DNA of 34,624 nucleotides from Pseudomonadota bacterium (GTDB taxonomy: Bacteria; Pseudomonadota; Gammaproteobacteria; Acidiferrobacterales; Acidiferrobacteraceae). Position numbers and translations under genes: made by a program. Positions within the stretch are counted from its first letter, which is position 1. Every line of letters starts with the position of its first letter. Below, piece by piece: positions 1-7,626 of this stretch. The notes below the pieces were generated by a model that searched no databases, had not been told where the DNA came from, and saw only the letters and a list, made by a program, of their open reading frames with translations. The stretch covers positions 1-34,624 of the forward strand of contig JAJYHM010000070.1 in the NCBI GenBank assembly GCA_021784755.1, read 5' to 3'.

Positions 1-56
1 ATCGGTATGGGGCCTATGTGAAATCCGACGGGGTTGATGTGGGGGTAGGCGAGCAT
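1..56 (-). CDS. lgt: Prolipoprotein diacylglyceryl transferase, N-terminal fragment (cut by window edge)
   Basis: Reading leftwards from the ATG at 56-54, the peptide is MLAYPHINPVGFHIGPIP and then leaves the window. This is the characteristic Lgt amino terminus (YPxIDPVxFxxGP, normally followed by a WYG motif). Lgt is an inner-membrane enzyme that transfers diacylglycerol from phosphatidylglycerol to the lipobox cysteine of prolipoproteins. A purine-rich GGAAG lies just upstream of the ATG, at about 59-63. The gene follows qmcA by 87 bp on the same strand and has its own promoter-like sequence. Only 18 codons are visible, so the call rests on a short but distinctive match. Confidence 0.75.
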   Translation of the reverse strand, partial: MLAYPHINPVGFHIGPIP

Positions 57-79
57 GTGCTTCCATTCACGATCGCCCG

Positions 80-108
80 AGGATGGCGAAAGCCGGGTTA
101 CCTGTCAA
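80..108 (-). promoter_or_regulatory. Sigma70-like promoter in front of lgt
   Basis: On the minus strand a perfect TTGACA (108-103) is followed, after exactly 17 bases, by CATCCT (85-80), a weak -10 that keeps 3 of 6 consensus positions. Transcription would start near 73, giving a short leader before the lgt ATG at 56. It lies in the gap between qmcA and lgt, so lgt could be expressed independently of the upstream pair. Prediction from sequence only. Confidence 0.4.
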
Positions 109-143
109 GGACGATCGGGTCCAGATCGAGTAGGCCTGCGCTG

Positions 144-1088
144 TTAGCCCCCGCCGCGCGGGTCGGGCGCGGTCTTCAGGCCTTCTGTGATGCGAAACGC
201 CGTGCCCACCATCTTCGACAGATCGCCCATGTCGGCGGGTACGATCATGACGTTCGACTCCTTGGCGATTGCGCCCCATTGGCTTATGAACGACTCGGCC
301 ACGCGCATAGCCATCGCTTGACGCGCGCTCTCGTCTTTCAGGCTATCGCCCACGAGCTTGAGGGACTCGGCAGTCGCCTTGGCTACGAGCAGGATCGCCT
401 GCGCCTCACCCTGGGCGCGCAGGACCTGGGCCTGTCGCGCACCCTCGGCGCGGTTGATGGCCTGCTGCCTCTCCCCCTCCGAGACGTTGATGGCCTGCTG
501 CTTGGCGCCCTCGGACGTGGCGATGGTGGCGCGTTTCTCGCGTTCGGCGGTGATCTGGAGCTCCATGGCGCGCACCACGTCCGTAGGCGGCGTGATGTCG
601 CGGATCTCGTAGCGCAAGACCTTGAGACCCCAGGTCACCGCAGCGCGGTCGAGTTCCTGGACCACGGTGGCATTCAGTTCGGCGCGCTGCGACAAGACTT
701 CGTCCAAGGCGCGCTTGCCGACATCGGCGCGCAGGATCGTTTGTGCGAGCTGGATCATGGCCGTGGTCGGGTTGGTAGTCCCGTAGGCCGCGGCTTTCGG
801 GTCCGTGATCTGCAGATACAAGACCCCGTCGATCGCGATCTGGGTGTTGTCCTTGGTGATACAGACCTGCTTTTGGACATCGATCGGCGTCTCGCGCAGA
901 TCGAAGCGATACGCGACCCGGTCGATCAGAGGGAAAATGATATTCAGTCCGGGTTGCAAGATGCTATGGAAACGACCCAGCCGCTCAAGCACGAAGGCGC
1001 GCTGCTGAGGGACGACCCGTATACCTTTGACTACGATGAATAGCGCGATGAGCGCCAGAATCACCAGAATGATGATGCCTGCTCCCAT
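144..1088 (-). CDS. qmcA: SPFH/stomatin-family membrane protein (QmcA/paraslipin type)
   Basis: This 314-residue protein has one N-terminal membrane segment (about residues 3-21) followed by an SPFH/Band-7 domain (about 25-190; motifs VVPQQRAFVLERLGRF and LQPGLN). A long Ala/Glu/Gln-rich coiled-coil region (about 190-260; AEREKRATIATSEGAKQQ) and a short tail follow. Proteins of this family oligomerise in the inner membrane as microdomain scaffolds and modulate membrane proteases. A strong GGGAGGAG ribosome site sits directly before the ATG. The gene lies 24 bp downstream of an NfeD-family gene on the same strand, the usual stomatin-NfeD operon pair. Length and domain order are typical; the exact substrate is unknown. 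Confidence 0.9.
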   Translation of the reverse strand: MGAGIIILVILALIALFIVVKGIRVVPQQRAFVLERLGRFHSILQPGLNIIFPLIDRVAYRFDLRETPIDVQKQVCITKDNTQIAIDGVLYLQITDPKAAAYGTTNPTTAMIQLAQTILRADVGKRALDEVLSQRAELNATVVQELDRAAVTWGLKVLRYEIRDITPPTDVVRAMELQITAEREKRATIATSEGAKQQAINVSEGERQQAINRAEGARQAQVLRAQGEAQAILLVAKATAESLKLVGDSLKDESARQAMAMRVAESFISQWGAIAKESNVMIVPADMGDLSKMVGTAFRITEGLKTAPDPRGGG

Positions 1089-1112
1089 AACTCCTCCCTT
1101 AAAGTCGTTTTG

Positions 1113-1568
1113 TTATTGCCGTATCGAGGCCCGCGCCGTAGGCGGCGCAAGCAGGAGATCATTGCCGTCGCGGTGGACGATAGTCAGTAGATCGCCGGGG
1201 GAGACAGTCGCATCGCGATAACCCTCGGCGAGGCGCGCAGTCCAGGAGCTGTTGCGGTAGCTGACCCGCAGACCCTCGGGCGCAACGGACTCCACCCGCA
1301 CGAGGTGTCCGGCATCCGGGTCGTTCAGTTCCTCGGAGTCGCGCGTTGGCCGCGACAGGCGTTTGCGCACGGCATGGGCCGCCGGCAGTCCCGCGGCCGC
1401 GCCGAGGCCGACCGTAGCGAGCGCCCACGAGGAGTTCGCTCCGGCGAGCGCCACCGCACTTCCCGCCGCCAGGGCCAGCGCCACGGCAATCAGATAAAAG
1501 GTCATGGACGAGAGCTCGATGGCTAAGGCCATCGCTGCCAAGACCGCCAACGCGATTCCCGTCTTCAC
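1113..1568 (-). CDS. NfeD-family membrane protein (short form, partner of stomatin)
   Basis: The protein has two or three N-terminal hydrophobic segments (about residues 4-22, 25-45 and 48-62) and a C-terminal soluble domain (about 90-145; VRVESVAPEGLRVSY, then ARLAEGYRDATVSPGDLLTIV) typical of the NfeD OB-fold. It lacks the ClpP-like serine protease domain of long NfeD proteins, so it is the short form (NfeD1b-like). I chose the GTG at 1568 because GGAGG (1574-1578) lies 5 bases upstream; an in-frame ATG at 1607 has no such site and would add 13 polar residues. It sits immediately upstream of qmcA, with which it is expected to form a membrane complex. Confidence 0.8.
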   Translation of the reverse strand: MKTGIALAVLAAMALAIELSSMTFYLIAVALALAAGSAVALAGANSSWALATVGLGAAAGLPAAHAVRKRLSRPTRDSEELNDPDAGHLVRVESVAPEGLRVSYRNSSWTARLAEGYRDATVSPGDLLTIVHRDGNDLLLAPPTARASIRQ

Positions 1569-1748
1569 ACTGTCCTCCGAGTTGCTGCCATTAGCGTAGG
1601 CGCTCATGGCGATCGGCGCCAGTATGACGTTTGGGGGCCAAGGGCGCGATCCAGCGAAATCGCGGTGGCTATGATCGCGATCAAGGTCTGCCCGAGTTTC
1701 CCGCTATCTCCGCGTGGGATCGCCCGACGGTGGGAGGCGGAAGCGCCT

Positions 1749-3551
1749 TTAGGGGGACTTGGGGGTGTCCGGCCATAGGTCTTCTTCGGGCATGGGCCGC
1801 GCGAAGAGGTAGCCCTGCCCCCAGGCGCAGCCCATGGCAAGGAGGATGTGCTTTTGTTCGGTGGTCTCTATGCCCTCGGCCACCGTGTCGATGCCGAAGG
1901 CCTCGGCCGCGTTGACCATGCTCTGTACGAGGACGCGGTCGGCGGGGTCCGTGCCAAGGCCTGCTATAAAGGTGCGGTCTATTTTGATGCTGTCGACGGG
2001 AAGCGATCGCAGGTGCTGGAGCGAAGCGTAGCCGGTCCCGAAGTCGTCGAGTGCAACGGAGATGCCGAGCGCGCGACAGCCCATGATCAGGGTGCGCGCC
2101 GATTCAATGTCCTGGATAGCGCTCCACTCGACAAGCTCAATACCGAGGTAGCTTGGGTCGATCGGCGAGGGGGAGGCGGCCAGCATACGTTCCAGCGTCT
2201 CGCAGAATTGGTGATTGTCGACCGATGATGCCGAGAGATTGATCTGCAGCTTCTTGAATATCCCCTTGCTCTGCCAGCGCGCCAGTATCTTCAAGGCTTC
2301 GCTTATGACCCAGGCATCGAGTTTTAGACTGTTATAGCGGTGTTCGAGGGCGGCCATGAACTGCGGCGGCGCGAGCAGGCCGCGTGTCGGGTGGCGCCAG
2401 CGGATCAGGGCCTCGGCGGAGATCATGTCCCCGGTCGCGATTGCGACTATGGGTTGGAAGTAGAGGACCATCTCCCTTTGTTCCAGGGCCTTGCCGAATT
2501 CGACGATGAGATCGCTCTCGTCGGCCGCGGCACACGCCATGGCGCGCGTGAAGAGCAGCCCTTTGTTGCCCCCGCCACGCTTGGCCTCGTACATGGCGGT
2601 ATCGGCGTGATGCAGGAGCGATTGGTCGTCGCTGTCGTCGACCGGGTACACGGTGTAGCCGAGGCTGATGCCGACTGTGATCTGCAGGGCCGCGGAGCCC
2701 CAGCGGATTCGGAGGGTCTGGCGTATGCGCCTGATGACGGTCTCGACGTCTGTGTAGCAGCGGACGTCTTCCAGGATGAGGGCAAACTCGTCGCCACCGA
2801 GTCGTGAAAGGGTGTCACCTGTGCGGATCAGATCCCGCACCCGATTCTTGACCTCGATGAGCAGGGCATCGCCCATGAGGTGGCCCAGTTTATCGTTGAT
2901 GATCTTGAAGTTGTCGATATCGAAAGTGATGAGGCCCATGAGCCGCTCGCGCCTTATAGCTAGGCTCATGGCATGATTAATCTGGTCGAAGAAGAGGGTG
3001 CGGTTGGCGGCACCCGTGAGCGGATCGTGGGTGGCGAGATCGAGCAGTCGTTGCTCCGTCCGGTAGCGGTGCAGGGCGCCGGCGACGAAGTCCGAGACGA
3101 TGCTTATGAAAGCGAGATCGGTTTCGGCGGGTGGCCGTTGCGGGGCATGGAACCAGGATATCGCGAGTACCCCCAGCCCTTCACCCTGGGCGATGATGGG
3201 AATGCAGAGGCTCGCCTTCAAGCCTGCCCGGACGAATTCGGGCATGGCATAGGGGCTGCCCGCATAGTCGGCTACGAAGATCGGTTGACGCGTGCCCAGC
3301 GCCGCGCCTGCGGCGCCGGAGCTGTCATGGAAGGAGTAGCCGCCCAGCGATTTATGCAATGTGGGCACGCCATGAAAAAAGCGGTAGCGCAGCCTGCCCT
3401 GTTCTTCCCGCACCATGAGCGCTGCGCCATCCGCGCCCAGCCGGTCCGCCAATCCTTCGGCCGCAATACGAAAGAATCGGCTGACATCGATCTCGCGCGC
3501 CAGGCGATGCAAGAATTCTATTTCAGTAGACCCAGTGTCGCCTTGATTCAC
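1749..3551 (-). CDS. GAF-GGDEF-EAL cyclic-di-GMP signalling protein
   Basis: This protein of about 600 residues has three domains. A GAF-type sensor (about residues 10-165) is followed by a GGDEF diguanylate cyclase domain (GGDEF at 252-256) with an RTGD inhibitory I-site five residues earlier (243-246). The EAL phosphodiesterase domain has EALIRW at 380-385 and the later DDFGTGYASLQ, SIKIDRTFI and TVAEGIETTEQ motifs. Both catalytic signatures look intact, so it could make and degrade c-di-GMP, with the GAF domain sensing an unknown ligand. There is no membrane segment, so it should be cytoplasmic. I prefer the GTG at 3551, preceded by AGGTG; the frame is open to 3662 but the first start there would be TTG. 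It stands alone, with no obvious target gene adjacent. Confidence 0.9.
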   Translation of the reverse strand: MNQGDTGSTEIEFLHRLAREIDVSRFFRIAAEGLADRLGADGAALMVREEQGRLRYRFFHGVPTLHKSLGGYSFHDSSGAAGAALGTRQPIFVADYAGSPYAMPEFVRAGLKASLCIPIIAQGEGLGVLAISWFHAPQRPPAETDLAFISIVSDFVAGALHRYRTEQRLLDLATHDPLTGAANRTLFFDQINHAMSLAIRRERLMGLITFDIDNFKIINDKLGHLMGDALLIEVKNRVRDLIRTGDTLSRLGGDEFALILEDVRCYTDVETVIRRIRQTLRIRWGSAALQITVGISLGYTVYPVDDSDDQSLLHHADTAMYEAKRGGGNKGLLFTRAMACAAADESDLIVEFGKALEQREMVLYFQPIVAIATGDMISAEALIRWRHPTRGLLAPPQFMAALEHRYNSLKLDAWVISEALKILARWQSKGIFKKLQINLSASSVDNHQFCETLERMLAASPSPIDPSYLGIELVEWSAIQDIESARTLIMGCRALGISVALDDFGTGYASLQHLRSLPVDSIKIDRTFIAGLGTDPADRVLVQSMVNAAEAFGIDTVAEGIETTEQKHILLAMGCAWGQGYLFARPMPEEDLWPDTPKSP

Positions 3552-3981
3552 GGCACCTGCCCTTTCGCCTGTTCTGGACGGGCGTTTCACCCGATTCCGG
3601 ACTTCCCTGCCCCCCGATGTCTCATGGGGGCGTTGTTTTTTATGATTGCAGCGGCGCCTCAACGCGCGCCTTTGTGATACCGCTTTCTCGCCATCTCCGG
3701 CCTATCGTTGGCCGCGCCACTCCTTGCAAGCGCAGGCCAGACGCCCGCGCTCGCGCCCTCCGGCCGCGCGAGAGATGGCGTTGACGCATCCGGTTCATGG
3801 CTGTGGGGGGCGATTTGCGTCTGCGCCCTCGCTTTTTGCAGGGGTACAGGGAGGTGGCAAGCCCTTACTGCGGCCACCTGTATCCAGGATGCACTGTCGA
3901 GCGTCTTATGGCTAGCCCTGGCCTAGCGGGTTCAGCGGCCTGCGTCGCCCCACGCTTGGCCGACGGAGGCTTGACAGGAGG
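3552..3981. other. Gap between the divergent GGDEF-EAL and TetR genes
   Basis: About 430 bases without a convincing gene. Short open frames occur on both strands (for example 3708-3926 plus), but none has a ribosome site, a good start or a recognisable product. The interval must carry the promoters of the divergent GGDEF-EAL gene and of the TetR gene. Near its right end, TTGACA (3971-3976) lies just before the palindromic operator. Confidence 0.5.
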
Positions 3982-3997
3982 GTTATCGATCGATAAC
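3982..3997. promoter_or_regulatory. Perfect 16-bp palindromic operator (O1) at the TetR gene start
   Basis: GTTATCGATCGATAAC is its own reverse complement over all 16 bases and ends 10 bases before the GTG start at 4008. A TTGACA (-35-like) lies at 3971-3976, and TATAAC (3998-4003), resembling a -10, abuts it on the right, although the 21-base spacing between the two is long. Binding here would block transcription, so autorepression by the adjacent TetR protein is the natural reading. The same left half-site recurs at 4794. Confidence 0.7.
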
Positions 3998-4007
3998 TAT
4001 AACGGTC

Positions 4008-4658
4008 GTGGCGGATATTCAAGATATCGATTTCCTCGTGCATCCCGGTGACGCGCCGTCTAAGCGCGAGATCGTGCGCGTAGCGCTCACGCTCTTTGTG
4101 CGTGATGGCCTCTGTGCGGCCAGCTTGCGGGACATCGCCGCGGCGAGCGCTTATAGCAGTACGGTCCTTTATAAGTTTTTTGAAAGCAAAGAGGCCTTGG
4201 CGCGCTATCTCTTCGAGGGCTGCTATGGGCTCGTGGCGGGACGTCTTCGGGCCGCCATAAAGCCGGAGTGCGGGTTCCACGCCAACTTGCGATCGCTGGT
4301 GGAGGTATCGGGAGGGCTTTTGGCCACACAGTCCGAGGCCGTGCTGTATGTAAGCGAGCAGGTGCGGCTGATGTGGCCCGGGGTGGCCGAGCGTCTGCGT
4401 CCACACTCCGTGGTGCGACTCTTGACGGGTCTCTTCCAGCAGGGGGTAGACGAAGGCGTGATCGGGGATGCGCGCGAAATCCCTTATCTGATCGCCGTGC
4501 TCGTGGGGTCGTTCAGCCAGTACGCGAAGTTGCGCTACTTCGGAGAGTTCAGTGGGGTGCCACGGGAGGACGCCGCTTTCCTTGGTCGGATCGTGGAACG
4601 GCTCGTCGCAGGAGATGGGGCTGCGGGATCGACGGAGCCGCCCCCGAAAGCGCAATAG
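4008..4658 (+). CDS. TetR/AcrR-family transcriptional regulator
   Basis: This is a 216-residue protein with an N-terminal helix-turn-helix domain (about residues 18-64; SLRDIAAASAYSSTVLYKFF followed by SKEALARYLF) and an all-helical ligand-binding C-terminal half. That is the normal TetR architecture and length. The likely start is the GTG at 4008, the first start codon in the open frame; no Shine-Dalgarno sequence lies close, so the message may be leaderless. Cysteines occur at about 36, 72 and 88, which might sense electrophiles, but this is speculation. The gene is flanked by a perfect palindrome (3982-3997), and a near copy precedes the downstream hydrolase gene, so it probably represses itself and that gene. 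The ligand is not evident. Confidence 0.9.
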   Translation: MADIQDIDFLVHPGDAPSKREIVRVALTLFVRDGLCAASLRDIAAASAYSSTVLYKFFESKEALARYLFEGCYGLVAGRLRAAIKPECGFHANLRSLVEVSGGLLATQSEAVLYVSEQVRLMWPGVAERLRPHSVVRLLTGLFQQGVDEGVIGDAREIPYLIAVLVGSFSQYAKLRYFGEFSGVPREDAAFLGRIVERLVAGDGAAGSTEPPPKAQ

Positions 4659-4691
4659 CATCCCGATAGGAGTGGGGGGGCGGCAAAATAC

Positions 4692-4709
4692 CCCCGGTCA
4701 CGACCGGGG
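4692..4709 (+). terminator. GC-rich hairpin after the TetR gene
   Basis: CCCCGGTC-AC-GACCGGGG forms a perfect 8-bp inverted repeat 33 bases after the TetR stop codon. It lacks a following T-run, so intrinsic termination would be inefficient. It may instead serve as a 3' stabilising hairpin. Confidence 0.4.
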
Positions 4710-4771
4710 TGTCGCTTACGCGTAGGGGCGAGCGGTGGGCTTGATGTGCCTACGTTCCGTGGTCGCGGGAA

Positions 4772-4787
4772 GCCAAAAAAATTTGGC
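4772..4787. repeat. Short AT-core inverted repeat upstream of the second operator
   Basis: GCCAAAAAAATTTGGC has 6-bp arms (GCCAAA/TTTGGC) around AAAA and ends 6 bases before operator O2. In this G+C-rich surrounding, an A-tract next to an operator suggests a regulator site or an UP-like promoter element. Function unproven. Confidence 0.35.
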
Positions 4788-4793
4788 GGCCGG

Positions 4794-4809
4794 GTTATCG
4801 ATTGTTTAC
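4794..4809. promoter_or_regulatory. Second, imperfect copy of the TetR operator (O2)
   Basis: GTTATCGATTGTTTAC matches the perfect palindrome at 3982-3997 in 13 of 16 positions, including the entire left 9 bases; the GG before it is also shared. It lies 51 bases before the ATG of the MBL-fold hydrolase. This arrangement implies that the upstream TetR protein also controls the hydrolase gene, perhaps with lower affinity because the right half-site is degenerate. Confidence 0.6.
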
Positions 4810-4860
4810 CAAGGGCCATTTCCCGATCGGGCGTGGCACCACAAAAAAGGAGATCATGCT

Positions 4861-5703
4861 ATGAGCGTTCGTATCTATCCCATCAGCACGGGCCAAGTGC
4901 GCGTGAAAAACAGCCAACTCCTCCGCGCGTTCGGCGGGCCGTGGCGGGTGATGGGCGACCCCCATTGGAGCGACTGGCTTCCCATCCACGCGTGGCTTAT
5001 CGACCATCCCGAGGGCCCGATCCTAATCGACAGCGGCGAGACCTGCCGGGCATGCGCTGCGGGATATTTCCCCCGCTGGCACCCGTACTATCGCCGGTCC
5101 GCTGACTTCGCTATCACCGCCGACGATGAGGTGGGGCCGGCGCTTAGGCGGCTTGGTCTGCGCGTGGCGGATGTGCGGAAGGTCTTGTTGACCCATCTCC
5201 ATACCGATCACGCCGGGGGGCTGCACCACCTGCGCGCCAGCGCAGTGTATGTATCGGCTGAGGAATGGCGGATTGCTCAAGGCGTGGGGGGCGCACTGCG
5301 CGGCTATCTCGCGCACCGCTGGCCGCCGGGCTTTGCGCCACGCTTCTATGACTTCTCAGGGCCGCCCTTGGGGCCCTTCCCTCGGACCTGCGCCATCACA
5401 CAGGCGGGCGATGTCATCGTCGTTCCGACCCCCGGGCATACGCCTGGGCACGTCTCGGTCATCGTGCGCGTCGGCAACTTAAGCTATTTCTTCGCCGGGG
5501 ACGCCAGTTATACCCAGGACGCCTTACTCGCGGGCCGGCCTGACGGGGTCACGTTTTACCCCCGTAGCGCCGTGCGTACGCTCGCCCGGATAGTGGCCTA
5601 CGCCCGTGTCGAGCCCATGGTCTATCTCCCGGCCCATGACCCGCAATCAGCTCCGCGCTTGCAGGCGGCTCACGTCCTCCCACGCGACGCCGAGTCGGCG
5701 TAG
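4861..5703 (+). CDS. MBL-fold metallo-hydrolase, AHL-lactonase-like
   Basis: This is a 280-residue metallo-beta-lactamase-fold enzyme. The metal motif HLHTDH is at residues 112-117. Later ligands are visible in PTPGHTPGH, in the Asp of FAGDASY and in the His of LPAHDP near the end. Sequence style and length fit the AiiA/AttM N-acyl-homoserine lactonase branch, which opens lactone rings, but related enzymes act on other lactones or thioesters (including glyoxalase II), so the substrate is not certain. The start at ATG 4861 is supported by AAAGGAG just upstream; the frame is open to 4735. The gene follows the TetR regulator and carries a copy of its operator. No signal peptide is seen, so it is cytoplasmic. 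Confidence 0.85.
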   Translation: MSVRIYPISTGQVRVKNSQLLRAFGGPWRVMGDPHWSDWLPIHAWLIDHPEGPILIDSGETCRACAAGYFPRWHPYYRRSADFAITADDEVGPALRRLGLRVADVRKVLLTHLHTDHAGGLHHLRASAVYVSAEEWRIAQGVGGALRGYLAHRWPPGFAPRFYDFSGPPLGPFPRTCAITQAGDVIVVPTPGHTPGHVSVIVRVGNLSYFFAGDASYTQDALLAGRPDGVTFYPRSAVRTLARIVAYARVEPMVYLPAHDPQSAPRLQAAHVLPRDAESA

Positions 5704-5933
5704 GGGCGAGAGCGGGCTCGAGTGGGTCGCCACGGCCGGCACCCCCGTCCAAAGCCCTTGGCGGATCGCGGCTATAAGACCGCACTATGGGCCGTCTGGG
5801 ACGGACGTCCGCGCCCGTTTCTGTGGGCCTTATGGAGGGCCTGCGCTACTGCGGCCAGTTCGAGCGACCTTGCTCGCTTTGGGTGTCCTGAACGGAACTC
5901 CCGTTCCCGTACGCCCGTCTCGCAGGAGGTTCG

Positions 5934-7088
5934 ATGGATCATGATGCGATTAGGCCTTCTCAAGGCCCCGGCGCTGCAACAAAGCGGCGGCGCTTACTCT
6001 CCTTGTTCTCGCCGCTGACCGTCGGGGAGTTGCGCCTGCATAATCGCATCGTCATGGCGCCCCTTACGCGCAATCGCGCGGGACCGGGCTTCGTGCCACA
6101 GGATTTGAACGCCGAGTACTATCGTCAGCGTGCCTGCGCCGGTCTCATCATCAGTGAGGCCACCCAGATCTCGCCCGAGGGTTTGGGCTACCCGGACACG
6201 CCTGGCATCTATAGCGCCGAACAGACTGCGGGTTGGCGGCGCGTGACCGATGCAGTGCATGCCGAGGGCGGGCAGATGTTTCTGCAATTATGGCATGTAG
6301 GCCGCATCTCTCATCCCTCGATGCAGCCCGAGGGCCAGCTGCCAGTCGCCCCAAGCGCGATGAAGCCCGCAGGCCAAGCCGCGACTTATGAAGGACCGCA
6401 GGATTTTGTGACCCCTCGCGCCCTGCGCACCGATGAGCTCGCGCGCCTCCGCGATCAATATCGTCTCGCGGCCGAGAACGCGCAAGCTGCGGGCTTCGAC
6501 GGGGTCGAGATCCACAGCGCCAATGGCTATCTCCTGGATCAATTTCTGCGCGACGGCTCCAACCGGCGCACGGACGCCTATGGAGGTTCCATCGAGAACC
6601 GTCTGCGGTTCCCGCTCGAGGTCGTGGAGAGCGTGCTCGAGGTCTGGCCACCCGGGCGGGTCGGAATACGGCTCTCGCCCAGCGGGACCATGAACGATAT
6701 GCGCGATTCGGACCCACACGCGACCTTTGGTGCGATGGTGGGGGCCCTTGCGCGCTATGGTCTCGCCTATGTCCATATTATGGAGGCCCTGGAGGCCGAC
6801 ACGCGCCATGGCGGGACTGAGATCCCGGTCGGCTATTTTCGAGCGCTTTACCGGGGGGTTGTCATGGTCAACGGTGAATATGACGGGCCCAAGGCCCAGG
6901 AGGTCGTGGCCTCGGGCGACGCCGACCTCGTGTCGTTTGGGCGGCTTTTCCTTGCAAACCCCGATCTGCCCGAACGTCTGCGCAAAGGCGCGCCGCTGAA
7001 TGTCCCGGATCCGCAGTCCTTCTATGGAGGGGGAGCCCGGGGATACACCGATTACCCGACCCTGGTGCAGCAAGTAGGGCCGCGGTAG
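5934..7088 (+). CDS. nemA: Old Yellow Enzyme-family FMN-dependent ene-reductase (NemA-like)
   Basis: This 384-residue TIM-barrel flavoprotein begins its conserved core at LFSPLTVGELRLHNRIVMAP with Thr45. It contains the QLWHVGRISHP motif and the substrate-binding pair His194/Asn197 in HSANGYLLDQF, followed by RRTDAYGGSIENR. These features place it in the classical NemA/OYE group, which uses NAD(P)H to reduce activated alkenes, nitro compounds and similar electrophiles. AGGAGG at 5924-5929 supports the ATG at 5934. It lies 230 bp after the MBL hydrolase on the same strand. No operator copy is visible in that gap, so co-control by the TetR gene would require read-through. Confidence 0.9.
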   Translation: MDHDAIRPSQGPGAATKRRRLLSLFSPLTVGELRLHNRIVMAPLTRNRAGPGFVPQDLNAEYYRQRACAGLIISEATQISPEGLGYPDTPGIYSAEQTAGWRRVTDAVHAEGGQMFLQLWHVGRISHPSMQPEGQLPVAPSAMKPAGQAATYEGPQDFVTPRALRTDELARLRDQYRLAAENAQAAGFDGVEIHSANGYLLDQFLRDGSNRRTDAYGGSIENRLRFPLEVVESVLEVWPPGRVGIRLSPSGTMNDMRDSDPHATFGAMVGALARYGLAYVHIMEALEADTRHGGTEIPVGYFRALYRGVVMVNGEYDGPKAQEVVASGDADLVSFGRLFLANPDLPERLRKGAPLNVPDPQSFYGGGARGYTDYPTLVQQVGPR

Positions 7089-7110
7089 ACGCACGGGGCG
7101 CGCGGTCGAC

Positions 7111-7626
7111 CTAGGGCGTTGCGAGCGCGCGTTCCACGGGTCGCGCCAAGGTGTCAGGGCGCACGCGCGGTGCGTAGCGGTGCACGATACGGCCGCTGCG
7201 GTCGACTAGGAATTTCGTGAAATTCCATTTGATGGCGCGCGTGCCGAAGAGGCCTTCCGCGCGCGCGGTGAGCCAACGGAAGAGGGGATCGGCGGCCGGC
7301 CCCTTGACGTCGATCTTGGCGAACATCGGAAACGTGACGTCGTAGCGCTCCCGACAAAAGATCTGGATGTCGGCAGCCGTGCCAGGCTCCTGAGCGCCGA
7401 ACTGATTGCACGGAAAGCCCAGGACCACGAGGCCCTGGCCCCTGTAGCGGCGGTAGAGGAGCTCCAGGCCTTCGTACTGGGGCGTAAACCCACAGCGGCT
7501 TGCGACATTGACGATGAGTAGCGCCTGCCCTCGATAGGCGCTCAAGTCCTGTTCGGTGCCTGCGAGCGTACGTACCCGGAAATCATACGGCGCATCGGCC
7601 GTTTCGCAGCCATCCCGGATCATCAT
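7111..7626 (-). CDS. Glutathione peroxidase (Cys-type, BtuE/BsaA-like)
   Basis: This is a 171-residue thiol peroxidase. The peroxidatic Cys45 is in NVASRCGFTPQ. The conserved GFPCNQFGAQEPG block follows, then Cys91 (IFCRERYDVTFPMF) in the position of the resolving Cys of thioredoxin-using members, and WNFTKFLVDR near the end. It reduces H2O2 and organic hydroperoxides in the cytoplasm. The ATG overlaps the stop of the upstream gloA gene in the sequence TAATG, so the two are translationally coupled. It converges with the OYE gene, 22 bp apart. Confidence 0.9.
   Translation of the reverse strand: MMIRDGCETADAPYDFRVRTLAGTEQDLSAYRGQALLIVNVASRCGFTPQYEGLELLYRRYRGQGLVVLGFPCNQFGAQEPGTAADIQIFCRERYDVTFPMFAKIDVKGPAADPLFRWLTARAEGLFGTRAIKWNFTKFLVDRSGRIVHRYAPRVRPDTLARPVERALATP

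Noticed and set aside
18..1043. Long plus-strand open frame opposite the stomatin gene
   Set aside because: It is antisense to qmcA, has no ribosome site or family resemblance, and its composition is that of a codon-biased shadow in GC-rich DNA.
3708..3926. Plus-strand frame with a hydrophobic stretch between the GGDEF-EAL and TetR genes
   Set aside because: The only start is TTG without a ribosome site, and the product has no recognisable family; kept as a gap description only.
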